Shown: positions 34,998 to 45,710 of the stretch, piece after piece
How the letters are laid out: each line of letters starts with the position of its first letter
How positions within the stretch are numbered: the stretch's first letter is position 1
Assembly (NCBI GenBank): GCA_009761415.1
Contig: QUOL01000017.1
Coordinates: 248,001-312,000, forward strand
DNA length: 64,000 nt
Direction: 5' to 3'
Source: Sarcomyxa edulis
Taxonomy: Eukaryota > Basidiomycota > Agaricomycetes > Agaricales > Mycenaceae
Program-made: the position numbers and the translations under genes
The notes under the pieces: generated by a model
Database searches by the model: none
Seen by the model: only the letters and a program-made list of their open reading frames with translations
What the model was told of the DNA's origin: nothing

Positions 34998-36842
34998 ATG
35001 AAGTTCTCATTAGCCCTTCCCGTTCTCGCATTAGCTTCTACCGCTGCTGCTAGTGCTCTCTCAAACTCCGGTTTCACCCCCGATCACCGTCTGAGGGCTC
35101 CTAAAGACATCATCGCGTCGCGTCAAGCTCACTTGCGTCGCGGTCTCGTAGATGTCTGTGCAGGCCTTGACGTCGACTTGGAGCTCCTCGATATCATTGG
35201 ACCAGATGGTATGTTCCCCTATCTCCTTCATTGTTTCTGCTTTTTTATTCACATTTGACGCGTCCAGGTAAACCTCTCATTACCGGCCATCTCGACGTCT
35301 GTCTGTGTGTCTCTGTGATCCCAGAGTTCATCGAAGTCAACGTCGCTGCCAAAGCTGCCGTTCTTCTCTTGGGCAGAGTCCGAGTGATCGCCATCATCGA
35401 GGCTCTCGTACGTACCTTTCTTTGATCTAGCTTTCTTGTGCACTGATACGATTGAATGTGCAGATCAAAGGAGTCCCGGGACACAACTGCCAGTACCCCA
35501 CTCACGCCGCTCCCTTCTGTGACGCTAAATTCCCTTGCAACTTCAACTGCACCGATGGATACACCCCGTACCCCAACGTTCACGAACCGACTTCGTGTAC
35601 TTGCCCTCCTCCTATGTCGGAATGTAAGTCTTCCGTCCTCGATCATCAGGCTCCTAACATATTGAATCGAAAATGTTTTCTATCTAGGCAACGGAAAATG
35701 TGGTCACTTCCCTTACGGCTGTGGCTCCGCTGTACCTGCTGCTCGTCGACGCAGTTCTCTCCCTCAATGCATAGCTGGACGTGACCTCTGCGGAATCTCA
35801 GGTGGAAGCAGCGGAAGAGGATGGGAATGCCTGGAAACACAAAGCAACCCCGAGTCTTGTGAGTTGTCTCCCTTCTACTCCTGACATACACGATTACTGA
35901 AAGATCCCCGTTCCTTCGTATGCAGGCGGCGGATGCATTGTCGCTCCTCCATTCCCCAGCGTCCCCTTCACCCAAGGCAAAGACTGCTCTGCTATCCCCC
36001 ACGTCCAAGACTTCGCATGCAATGCCGGCAAATGCCTTGTCAAATCCTGCCTCGCTGGTTTCACGCCCTCTCCTTCCCTCGATCTGTGCATCGTCGAAGC
36101 CGTTGCAGCTAACGTAGCTAACATCGTCGGCGCACAGGAGGCTGGTGCTGCAGGTATTCATATCGCTCGTGATGTCGATGCATTGGTGCTGGAGACTGTT
36201 AACGCTGCCGTCGGCCGTATCGCCGAAGTCAAGGAGGCTGGTTTGGCTGCTGTCCATGTTGGCCGCGATGTCGATGCCCTTGCTCTTGAGCAGGTGAAGG
36301 CTATTGTCAACCCCATCCTTACCTTGAAGGAAGCCGGAGTTGCTGGTGTCCATGTTGCCCGTGATATCGATGCCATCGCCCTCGAACAAGTCAAAGCCGT
36401 CGTTGATCCCATCCTCGCGGTGAAGGAAGCAGCTGTTGCCGGCGTTCACGTCGCTCGTGATGTTGATGCTATCGCCCTCGAACAAATCAAAGCCATCATC
36501 GACCCTATTCTCGCATTGGAGGAAGCTGGTGCAGCAGGCGTTCATATTGGTCGTGATATCGACGCTCTCGCACTCGAACAAGTCAAGGCTGTCATCGACC
36601 CTATTCTCGCATTGAAGGAAACTGGCGTTGCCGGTGTCCACGTTGCCCGTGATGTCGATGCTCTCGCTTTGGAGAAAGTTGAGGCGGTTGTCGCTCCTAT
36701 CGTTGCCCTGAAGGAGGCCGGCGTTGCTGGTGTCCATGTTGCCCGCGATATTGACGCTCTTGCTTTGGAGAAAGTTGAGGCCGTCGTTGCCCCTATCGTT
36801 GCTTTGAAAGAGGCTGGCGTTGCTGGTGTCCACGTCGCCTAA
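34998..36842 (+). CDS. Secreted cysteine-rich priA/CPL1-like protein with C-terminal 32-residue repeats
   Basis: 532 residues in five exons: 34998-35208, 35268-35407, 35464-35623, 35688-35858 and 35926-36842. The signal peptide is MKFSLALPVLALASTAAA. A first cysteine-rich part runs from GHNCQYPTHAAPFCDAKFPC to TSCTCPPPMSECNGKCGHFP. The priA/CPL1-type domain follows: GWECLETQSNPESCGGCIVA, then GKDCSAIPHVQDFACNAGKC and LVKSCLAGFTPSPSLDLC. Proteins with this domain include Lentinula priA and Cryptococcus Cpl1, a secreted protein. After the last cysteine, seven and a quarter tandem repeats of 32 residues make up the C-terminal 40 percent. I know of no priA/CPL1 protein with such a tail. Extracellular or cell-wall location is inferred; the function is unknown. 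A TATA box lies 98 bases upstream. Confidence 0.87.
36141..36839 (+). repeat. 96-base coding tandem repeat array, about 7.3 copies
   Basis: The period is exactly 96 bases. Units read like AGVAGVHVARDIDAL + ALEKVEAVVAPIVALKE. Copies 6 and 7 are nearly identical, earlier ones are more diverged, and the last is cut after GVHVA by the stop. The pattern alternates a V-H-V-A-R-D-x-D-A strand-like part with an amphipathic helix-like part. Confidence 0.92.
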
Positions 36843-37335
36843 TGACTTTACATCTCAAAAGAAAAGAGAAGGATTTTTTTTCTCGCTACCGTTAGCTTTG
36901 TCCTCTGCTCATCATACGCAGATTTCTGTCGCTCATATCACCAGTCCATTCGTTTACATACAGTACTTAATTGGGTCTCTATAGAATCAGGCAGCGCGTC
37001 CTTAAATAAAATCAAAACCAGTTCCAAATCTTCGTTGCGGCTTGTGAGTTGACTCCAATGGGTTTTCTGAACTAGTGTTCAAACATCTCGACAATGAATT
37101 ATTGACCTTCAGCTAGCTCGTTGCCTCTCGAGCATTCATCGCGTCGCGTTCGGCGCGTGCAGGCGATCGGTCACGTGCACGTTTAGTGGCTGTGTCGACT
37201 CGCGGTGCTTCCCGCGCCCGGTTCTAGCGAGTCCCTGTCACAAACCTAACAAAGGACTTCCGGCACTTCATGCTTCGTTGTCTTCGTAAACGACACGATG
37301 GAAACTGTATTGACTCTCAATTTTGTGAAGCCAGA
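36843..37335. other. Convergent 3' flanks
   Basis: About 490 bases between the stop codons of the priA-like gene (plus) and the GST gene (minus). Holds presumed 3' ends only; nothing else noticed. Confidence 0.45.
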
Positions 37336-38202
37336 CTACTTTACCTCTAGCAACGCCATCGCTTCGCACGAATTCCAGAACTTTGCCCACTTCCCTTCGC
37401 TCCATTGGCTCACTTTCTCCCATCCTTCCACCGGGCTCGCATTCTTGAGGACTGCCAGCTTTGCTAGTATCATGTAATCAGCATAACTCAGGGTGCTTCC
37501 CGTCCAGTAAATAGCAGCATCTGCCGGCAACGCCTTGCCCAAACTATAACGATTGCGTTCAATCATTTCGGCAAGGATGTCAAATTCTCCCTCTAGCTTC
37601 TTCCACGCGTCTTCTCTTTCTTTACTTCCAACAGGCCCTGGTTCGATCTGTTCGATAGGCTTCCCGATCTTCTTGATGTAGTGTGCGTGTATCCTGGGAT
37701 CGGCAGCCATTGCCTTGAGGAATGGACCGATTATCAATGGAGACAGGAGAGGCCATATCACCTTGTCAAGGTACGTGGATGCTAAGAGGTGAAGAGCTGG
37801 TCCGGTGGATGGCGGGAAGACTGGTAAGCTTGGATATTGCTCTTCCAGATATTTGATGATAGCGTCTGACCCGGCGATGATGACTGGGTTGGAAGGATCG
37901 TTCGTCGCGTCGATTATTGCAGGGATGGTATAGTAAGGTGATCCATCTGCCTTTTTCTCGGTGGGAGGAATTTTGTGCTGTGGCAGGATGGTTTGTATCG
38001 AAGGGGTCTCGACCCAGAATGTGTCGTACTTGAGGCGTTTGGCGTTCAAGACGACCCTGTGACAGTGAACATTGCTGGTGAGTACATCATAGACATGCGT
38101 GTATGGGCTTCGGAATACTTACCTTACTTTCCAACCGAAAGGTGACATGGGTAGCTTGGGTGAGACGGCAGTATCACTATCGTATAAAGTGAGTTTCGAC
38201 AT
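37336..38202 (-). CDS. Glutathione S-transferase-like protein (UstS/etherase type)
   Basis: 266 residues from two exons (38123-38202 and 37336-38056). The N-terminal thioredoxin-like GST domain reads MSPFGWKVRVVLNAKRLKYD, TFWVETPSIQTILPQHKIPP, YYTIPAIIDA and a glutathione-contact-like GSDAIIKYLEEQYPSLP. The all-helical C-terminal domain includes WTGSTLSYADYMILAKLAVL. The S-P-F-G-W-K-V-R opening matches the fungal family that groups with beta-etherase-like and UstS-type GSTs, where serine takes the catalytic position. It likely conjugates glutathione in detoxification or lignin/secondary metabolism. A TATA-like box lies 80 bases upstream. Confidence 0.85.
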
Positions 38203-38281
38203 GTTGGGGTCTGTCGGATATGATTTTGGTTTCTGGGTGGGTCGTCCCGCGTGAATGGCTCAGACCGTCGATGCAACGGCT

Positions 38282-38289
38282 CCTTTATA
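38282..38289 (-). promoter_or_regulatory. TATA box of the GST gene
   Basis: On the minus strand TATAAAGG, 80 bases before the GST ATG at 38202, within CACATATAAAGGAGCCG. Confidence 0.5.
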
Positions 38290-38739
38290 TGTGTGGGCTC
38301 AAGTGGCTTTCGTGTAACATGTCGTCCCTGGGTCTTGGTCATTTCCCGTCTTGTCGGGATATGTTGTCTTCTCTGTGTATGTGAAACGAGCGCTCGTGTC
38401 CAGCTTCTACACAAGCAACTGCTTGCTCTTCGGCGCCGGGCGGCCTTGTCGGGCTCCGCTCAGCTCGACCATGGCGACCATGGTATGCAATAAGACTAAC
38501 TCGAGTTACTTGGCAGTCGGAAAATACATGTTCTGCCCAAGTCTAAGGATGAGAGTTTCCAAGCTTCTCAAGGCCTCCGAGTCGAGGATCGACATGCGCA
38601 TGGCACGCTTGGATCAGTCTCGATGTGGCTGTACTGCATACTTTACTTGCGCCCTTAGTGGCAAACAACTGCTTTTGATGATTCGATGAATGATGCCATC
38701 CCACAAGTACTGAGACTCACAGAAGACTCACTTGGCGTG

Positions 38740-39410
38740 CTCGCGGTGCAGCAGGTAATGAGCGCTGAGCTTTGTCTCCGGATGGGGAAAATGGCCTACA
38801 AAGAACATGATGAATAAGGAATTTTTTTCCATGAGTCCGGAGGTTAACGGATCGTTTGGCGTACGAGACAGCTGCAGCATATCGGTGGTCGAAAAGACAT
38901 TATATTTGAAGCGCAGACGGATGTCGCTGGGATGATGTCGACATTACTCGGAAGAATACATGTACTGGTGTAGATATATATATATACTGCTCTTGAAGAT
39001 GCTGAGTCTCTCGAGGGGTTGCTGCGATCCTGGTGGCCTTTAAACCTACATTTTCCTGCTCTGCTATCCCGATGATGGTGTTAAAGAGCTCCAAGGCCAT
39101 TGCACTGTCCTTCATATTTTAGATGCGAGTGAATCCTGGCCATATGATCCCGATGAACCTGGTTCAACCTCCGATGTCGAAGGTAGAGTGAGTATATAGA
39201 GGATTCCCAAGCTTAGTGTCCAACAAGAGGAGGCGTGCAATGAGCTTAGGGTCAACGAGGGGAAAGACAAGAGCATGCGGGAGACCTGGTCGGCAAGTAT
39301 GATCGTCGCAGTGCCAGCCTGAGTTGATAGTTGGTTGATAGAACGGGAAAGTTCGTGGATATACGGTACACATGTGCGATGACCGCGCCAAACGGTATCC
39401 TTATCTTGAA
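38740..39410 (-). pseudogene. Decayed copy of the unknown two-module gene found at 62.4-63.8 kb
   Basis: Read on the minus strand, this stretch lines up with the plus-strand gene at 62.5-63.1 kb at the nucleotide level. Matches include ACCAGGTCTC.CGCATG, the CTCCTCTTGTTGGACA word, ATGAAGGACAGTGCAATGG versus ATGAAGGACGTTCATATGG, the GATAGCAGAG.AGGAAAATG word, and a later block ending CTCCGGACTC. The peptide MALELFNTIIGIAEQENVG corresponds to MALGFFNKIIEIAEKENVG. Frames are interrupted by stops and a TATATATATATA insertion near 38975-38987. It is a dead dispersed duplicate. Confidence 0.65.
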
Positions 39411-39718
39411 GCCTGCCTAAATGAAATTCGAGAGGTTGGGAAATTTGTGCCTCGGAGTAAGGACAGGTAAGGACTCGAGGGCTGATGTTGCTGTGATGAT
39501 TGCGTTCGGATGAGGAGATTATAGTGATACAAAGTTCTCACGCCACCTTCTGCCATCGAACACCCATCTCGCTGCAATTTCAGGGCTAGATTCTGCTTCT
39601 ACTTGATCCTCTTTTCCTGGATTAATCCCTTCAAGTTGCAATAGTGTCTATTTCTTGAGGCCTCTGCGCCTGCGCCCTTCCTTTCTCTTCTATCTTACAC
39701 CCTTCTGTATATGACATT

Positions 39719-42700
39719 ATGTCTGCTGCACACGGGCACAAACATACGGGTTCCGTGACCCAGAACTACAAAGCTCAGCTTGCTAACGCTTATAACGAAC
39801 TAGGAAGGGAACTATCATCCACGAAAATAAAGGTGGTTGGAAACTATACACTCGGAAAGGTTATCGGTGAAGGTGAGTCGGACAGTTCTACATGCACGGC
39901 ACAGGGGTCCTGACGTTTTATTCTAGGCGCGTATGGCAAGGTGCGACTAGGCACACACCGTTTGACCTGCGCTCGTGTAGCCATAAAACAGATTCCAAAA
40001 GGAATGTCTGCATCTCTTACTCGCGAAATTCATCACCATCGTCAGCTACATCACCCCCATGTCACTCAAATGTACGAAGTCATCGCCACGGAGTCGTCCA
40101 TCTGGATTGTTACAGAGCTCTGTTGTGGTGGAGAACTTTTCGACTATCTTGTAGAGAAAGGTCGTTTGGCCGAGGACGAGGCCAAGATCATGTTTGGTCA
40201 ACTGTGTCTCGCCGTGGCTTACTTGCACGACAAAGGCATCGTACATCGTGATCTGAAACTGGAGAATGTTCTACTAGACGAGCGATGCCGTGTCAAACTG
40301 GGTGATTTTGGTTTTACGCGCGAATTCGAGCGTGGAGCACTTTTGGAAACGTTCTGTGGGACCACCGGTTATGCGTCTCCCGAGATGCTTCAAGGACGGA
40401 AATATCTGGGACCAGGTCAATTTCATGTCCCATTCTCTGTCACTTTCTTACTAACACTCGTTCCAGAGGTCGACATCTGGTCTCTTGGCATCATCTTGTA
40501 CTGCCTTCTCACGGGAACATTACCCTTTGACGACGACGACGAAAGCGTCATGCGTGACAAAATCATCAAAGGAGATTTTGAAGATCCAGAATGGCTTTCG
40601 TTAGGTAAGAGTTCATTGCATCTGGTCGTGGCCAAGGCATTCATCACTGCTATATAGAATCACGCGATTTGCTTCAAAACATCCTTCACAAAGATCCAAC
40701 CGCACGCCTATCAATCCCAAAAATTCTTGCCCACCCATGGTTCACTTCGCGCAACCCTTCCTACCAACCAGCTTCCCCTACGACGACCGCGCTACCGCCT
40801 GTGCCCGAAGCCACCCGATCTTCTTCTCCCGAACAGCTTTCTAGCCAACAGATCGATATTCCAGAATCACTCAATTCCTCTGAACCATCTACACTTTCTG
40901 CGACATCCGATACTACTTTCCTTTCTGCGTCATCCGAATTCGATACATCTGCTCCCACTACCCCAGACGATCAGTCTATCGCCTCCGATGACCCGTTCAA
41001 CCTCTCCAAATTCGCAGACATGATACATCGCAACCCTAGCGATGTCACGCTGAAAAACAAAGCGGCCGAGCATGCTGACCTGGATGCCAAACCTAACGGT
41101 CGACATCCCGAAACGGTCATGGAGGAAGATCACAATCACGACCAGGACCGTACGCTAGGAGCTCCGGTTCAACTGTTCCGGTCCAACTCTACAGCGACGA
41201 CGTCTTCCTCGAAAGCACCTCCTGCTTTACCGACCCGTACTCCAGTCCGCACAAAACGTCGATCGGTGTCCTCCATCATGTCTGATGCGGGTTCACCGAC
41301 CGAAAAAAACTTCTCCGCGCTCCCTTTACCTTCGCAGGATTTGGATTTTGCTTCGTTGTTGAGCACACCAGCTCCCATAATCTTCTCTACTCCCCTTGAA
41401 CGGAATTTGTTGAACTCGTTAAGCTCGTTAGGATTCGATACGGGGCAGATTGTGCATTCCGTACTCAGTGACGCCTGCGATGCAGCTGGAGCCGTTTGGT
41501 GGATGCTCAAAAGAAAGTCGGAGAAGAAAGCGCTGGAAGAAGGGACGCATTCGACCTCTGCGAGTCAATCGACCACGGCAGACACAGCTAAGAAGCATGA
41601 CCGGGTTGCAGAACTTCAGTCTGATGGTGAAGGATCGCGGTCTCATTCATTGAATCAGGCCCGATCTGCTCCCCAACTGGCATTTGTTCCACCTACCCCT
41701 ACCGCCCCTCGTGCACCATCTCCACCACAACCAAAGACTCCGACTCGTTCCCCTATGTTATCGGCTTCGTCGACGACCGAATCATTATCTCGTTCTCACC
41801 CAACGACACCTGCTGGGAGTGTGAGGGACAAGGACAGAGACGGGTCTAAGGGTAGAAAAGCTAGATCGGGGAGTGTCAGTATCATGCAGCGAGCTACAAC
41901 GGCATTGGAAGCAGCCGGACTTGTCAGGAAGAAGTCATCCGAGGCAGTTCGTGAGGACAAGGAGAAAGATCGTGAGCGAGAGCGAGAGAAGGAGAGGGAG
42001 AAATCCAGAGAGGGGGATAGGAAAATACAGAGTGGGGAAGAGTCTCGAAGCTCGCACGGTAGTGGTTCTTCCAAACTTGCAAAGTCGCCTGCTCCCAAGA
42101 CATCCAAAGATCATTCTACCCCATCGACTCCACCTCCCAATGAACTGCATCATCCACAGCCTCAGATCGGCTCTCCTTGGGTTCTTACTGGTGCCCGTGA
42201 TACCCTGCCGCAACACATGCACACAGCAGCGCCTACTCCTGCCAATTCTCCTGGAGATATGCTCCCCTTGTCGGACGATTCTCATTCTGGGAAATCTGGT
42301 CCTCACCGCAATCGTGCAAATTTGTTGACAGCATTCCGGCTGTGGTTCAATGAAGATCGCAAGGGAAAACGGAAAGAGACCGAACTTGATTCGTCTACAT
42401 CGCGTTCATTATCATATACTCGACCCGTCCTAAACACTGCTCAATCATCCACAAATAATTCTGGCACAGGGAAGAGAAGGACGAGTACATCTTCAGCTGG
42501 AAGGTTTACTCCTCGGGCAGGACGTAGAGGACAAGCATCTTCCCGTCGGTCGAGCAGTGTCAACTCTAAGCGATCGTCAGGTACTTCTGCTCAGATGATC
42601 CTCTTAGATTCTCCTCTCCATGAGCAGATTGCAACAAGGCGGTCATTCGGTGCCCATACGCCGAATTCTGAACGGGGAGATTACTCCTCTCGACCTTCGT

Positions 42701-43677
42701 CTATCAGAAGCTTTTCAATGCAACGACACCGAAAGTCACCTTCTGCCAGCTCTGCGGGCTCCACTCATTTCCGTACCGCCTCACCTATGCAAAAGTATCA
42801 CAAACGGGGACCTTCCGGATCTTCTGGATCCTCCACGAGAGTTATTAGACAAACCCAAACTACACCATCCACAAGGCCTCCGCATGTGCGATCTAATTCT
42901 GCTACGTCTTCCATAATGCATTCGCCTTCGTCTTCTCGGCCTGCCTCCTTCTACGAATTTTCTGAGAATGAGGGCCCACGAAACTCGTCACCATTCAAAC
43001 CTCGTAGCAGACGTTCAACCGACGAGGCTTCAAGACGTACCACCCATAGTTCCAACAGCAGCACTACATTTGTTGCTCAGAAACGTCAAGGACCGTTTAT
43101 GAGCCCTCTGAATCATAGTCATGGTGGCTCGATGGGCCGCTCGAGTTGGAAGAAAGCCTGGGGTATGGAGCCCCCTGGCTGGCAAACAAGGACGGCACAT
43201 GTACCCATCGAGGTACTGGCTATTTCTCCTGCCACAGAACCGACAAGCATTCGCGACGTGTTTTCAGGTCGACAATCCATTAGTCTCGGAGACGAAAGCG
43301 ACTGGGTCGATGAAGATGACGATATCCCTCTATTTGCGGGCGGGTTAGGTCAGATGCCTACATCAATATCGTTATCTGGACTTTCCAGTTCCATCTCAGC
43401 ACATCATGGGTTGGAGACAAGCATCACGTTGGCACCTGCACCTAGAGGCAATCGCCCTTCGAAGCGGGTTAACCGAAGCGCTGGGTCAACAACTATTGGG
43501 ATGTCCTCTGGTTCTAATAGTCGGCAAAAAGCCAGTCATACACCTGCTGAACGTGTCTCGCCTATTCCGATGGATGCCCGCGACGACAGTCGAGCGAGGA
43601 GACAATTGCCTCCTGGACGCTCTGGTCCTGCATTCCGACATCCCATTCAAGAAGAGGATGAAGGGGAGGAGGAATGA
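39719..43677 (+). CDS. CAMKL-family serine/threonine kinase, Kin4-like
   Basis: 1266 residues from four exons (39719-39872, 39927-40415, 40467-40604, 40658-43677). The kinase domain spans about residues 43-320: glycine loop IGEGAYGKV (49-57), Lys72 in VAIKQI, alpha-C Glu85, HRD at 158-160 (VHRDLKLEN), DFG at 178-180, then GTTGYASPEM and DIWSLGIILYCLLTGTLPF. All catalytic residues are present. The remaining 950 residues are disordered, rich in Ser, Pro and basic residues, with a charged EKDREREREKEREKSRE stretch. Short kinase domain plus long tail, and the HHHRQLHHPHV segment, resemble fungal Kin4/Ppk1-type CAMKL kinases (spindle-position or stress signalling in yeasts). Subfamily placement is inferred. 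The gene is intact. Confidence 0.88.
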
Positions 43678-44119
43678 TGTCTTAAATTGGCAAGTCCTCT
43701 AATATCATGACACTCTCTTAATGAACTAGTTGTTTCGTTGTGCATATCGTTTCATATGCTTCCTGGATCCCAACTATCTTATGCCCTTCTAGATACCCAT
43801 TACTTACACGACTTTACGGATCCCTCCTGCATTTCGTTCACCTCTTTTTGTTGTTTTCATACATGGACGTGTACGCGGATACATGTTTTACAACTGGAAC
43901 AAAACTATTGACTTCTTTCACATATGAAGGATCTTGAGTCTTTTGGATGGGACCTCGCCAAAATGGAGACCTGGTAACGTGGTTTATGCTTGTTCAAAAG
44001 CAAAGCTAATGAAAGTTCGTCATCACAGAATGCCAAAAGAGTCCTCTTCTTCGAGGAGTATTGTGAATGATCTCTTAAGTCCATCTCAAATATCCACCCT
44101 AGAGCGACCCCATCAGCAT

Positions 44120-45260
44120 TGTTCTCATTCTCCGTGACATTTGGCCTCATCTACTTCACAGTTCTTCCACTATCGTGTCAGGTACTGCGGCTTATAGTAA
44201 ATGTAACCTGCAACCGCTAGAGCAGTCAGGACACTGGAAGTCGAAGCAATAGGGAACGACTCTACGAATGCCTATACCATAGAGCTCCCAGAAGACTTTG
44301 TAGTGAATCACGATGGTACGATGAATATTGTCCAGTAAGCATTCTCATCATCTCTATCGAATTCAGGACTTTTGTCAAACTGAAGATATACTCGGATTCA
44401 GCTTATGGTGAGCGACTTCGTCTCATTCTCTTAAAGGCCTCTGTTCGTATCAAAAGCTACTGTCCAAGGTATTTTTTCATCAGGCGCTGATCTTCTCGTG
44501 GACACGTCTGCCTACGTACCTCGATTCATTGTTCTGCTCAAAGTGTTCCAGAACGATATGGCGTGGGTTCGCGTTTATATCAGGATTCTGGAATCACAGG
44601 TCTGAACCACATCTACCCTTGGCCTTGGGCTCGGGATCCCCTCACAGCTCAGTTCCTAATTCATGGACCCTGTCTACAGTATGCTATTCGTCCGATCTTT
44701 GTGCTTCCACTTATACTAAGCTTCTTTCCTCTCCCAACTTTCATGGGACCTGGGACGTTGCTCTTAGCATTAGGACTGTTGGTAGCAAGATAGCCGGAAA
44801 TCGCACACACTAGATAGCCCCAGATATTCTCCGTGCATAGCATTTCTCATCTACGACTAGAGAATCGATGTATCACCTGTATAAGGCTTTGTCCTGGGTC
44901 TTCGGTATGTCCAGCTGCATGTCTTAGTTCACTCCAAACAGTATGTAGTATCAAGTCAACAATGTCGTCTGTATATCCTTGTACTCACTCCTTCTCTTAG
45001 GTCTTTGTTCTTCTCCAGCCGTTGTGTCCCGCATTGGCTTGCCTCATGAAACGCCTTACGAACCACTCCCACTCTTTTGTCTAACACAGTTCATATGCGG
45101 CGTTCGGATTACACATCTTCTGCGTGAGTCCCACATATCTGATGTTACGGCTAGTTACTGATGACGGGTTTTTTAGTCCGTGACTTCATTGATGGTCTGA
45201 AGAGAATGTTCGACTGCATAGTCATTACACCCTACAAGGTAGTGAGACTTTGCACCCACG
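44120..45260 (+). pseudogene. Relic of the C-terminal half of an MFS transporter
   Basis: Fragments parallel the intact transporter immediately downstream. They include FGLIYFTVLPL at about 44138; a block at 44575-44660 (LYQDSGITGLNHI) matching its YKESAGIAGLNYI; a CACACACTAGAT.GCCCCAGATATT block matching CACACACTGGATTGCACCCGATATT; and TCCGTGACTTCATTGATGGT...GCATAGTCATTACACC near 45175-45230, matching the last exon. Stops and frameshifts are many. It is probably a tandem duplicate that decayed. Confidence 0.6.
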
Positions 45261-45710
45261 TAACCTTGTCCAATACTCACCGCCAGTCGAATCAATCACT
45301 TGGCATTGATATTTCTCTTAGATCACGAGCAATTTCCTGCCTCGTTCTCAAATCCGTGTCCTACCACGCATGTGAATCACCACGAGGAGCCTGAACTCAT
45401 AGACTTGAGATCTCCGAGCTTGTCGAACTGTGTTGTCTGCAGACTTCATGGTGGCTTCCACTTTGTTCGCACAGTGACAAATACATTGTGTATGTTTGCC
45501 TCACATTCGCAGCACCGCGTAGTCCCGACTTATCTATTTGAATGTAAAGCTGACACCCTTATTATAGTTTCCGACTCGCTTCTGTTGAGGACTTCAGTTC
45601 TTGGTAACGGGTCCCACAAAATATCACCAAATAATCCTTTCCTGTCGACCAATCAAATAGGATGGGATTCACTTACTATAAAACTGTAACAACTTTTCGC
45701 GTGTTTTGTC

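Noticed and set aside
35646..36833. 395-codon open frame antisense to the priA-like gene
   Set aside because: It mirrors the 96-base repeats and codon bias of the real plus-strand gene. The plus strand has a signal peptide, cysteine pattern and consistent introns; the antisense frame runs across those introns.
36141..36839. Regular repeats that might suggest a CRISPR array
   Set aside because: The repeats are contiguous 96-base coding units without spacers, in a eukaryotic gene.
41796..42306. Minus-strand frames within the kinase gene
   Set aside because: Antisense to the charged and Ser-rich kinase tail; composition artefacts.
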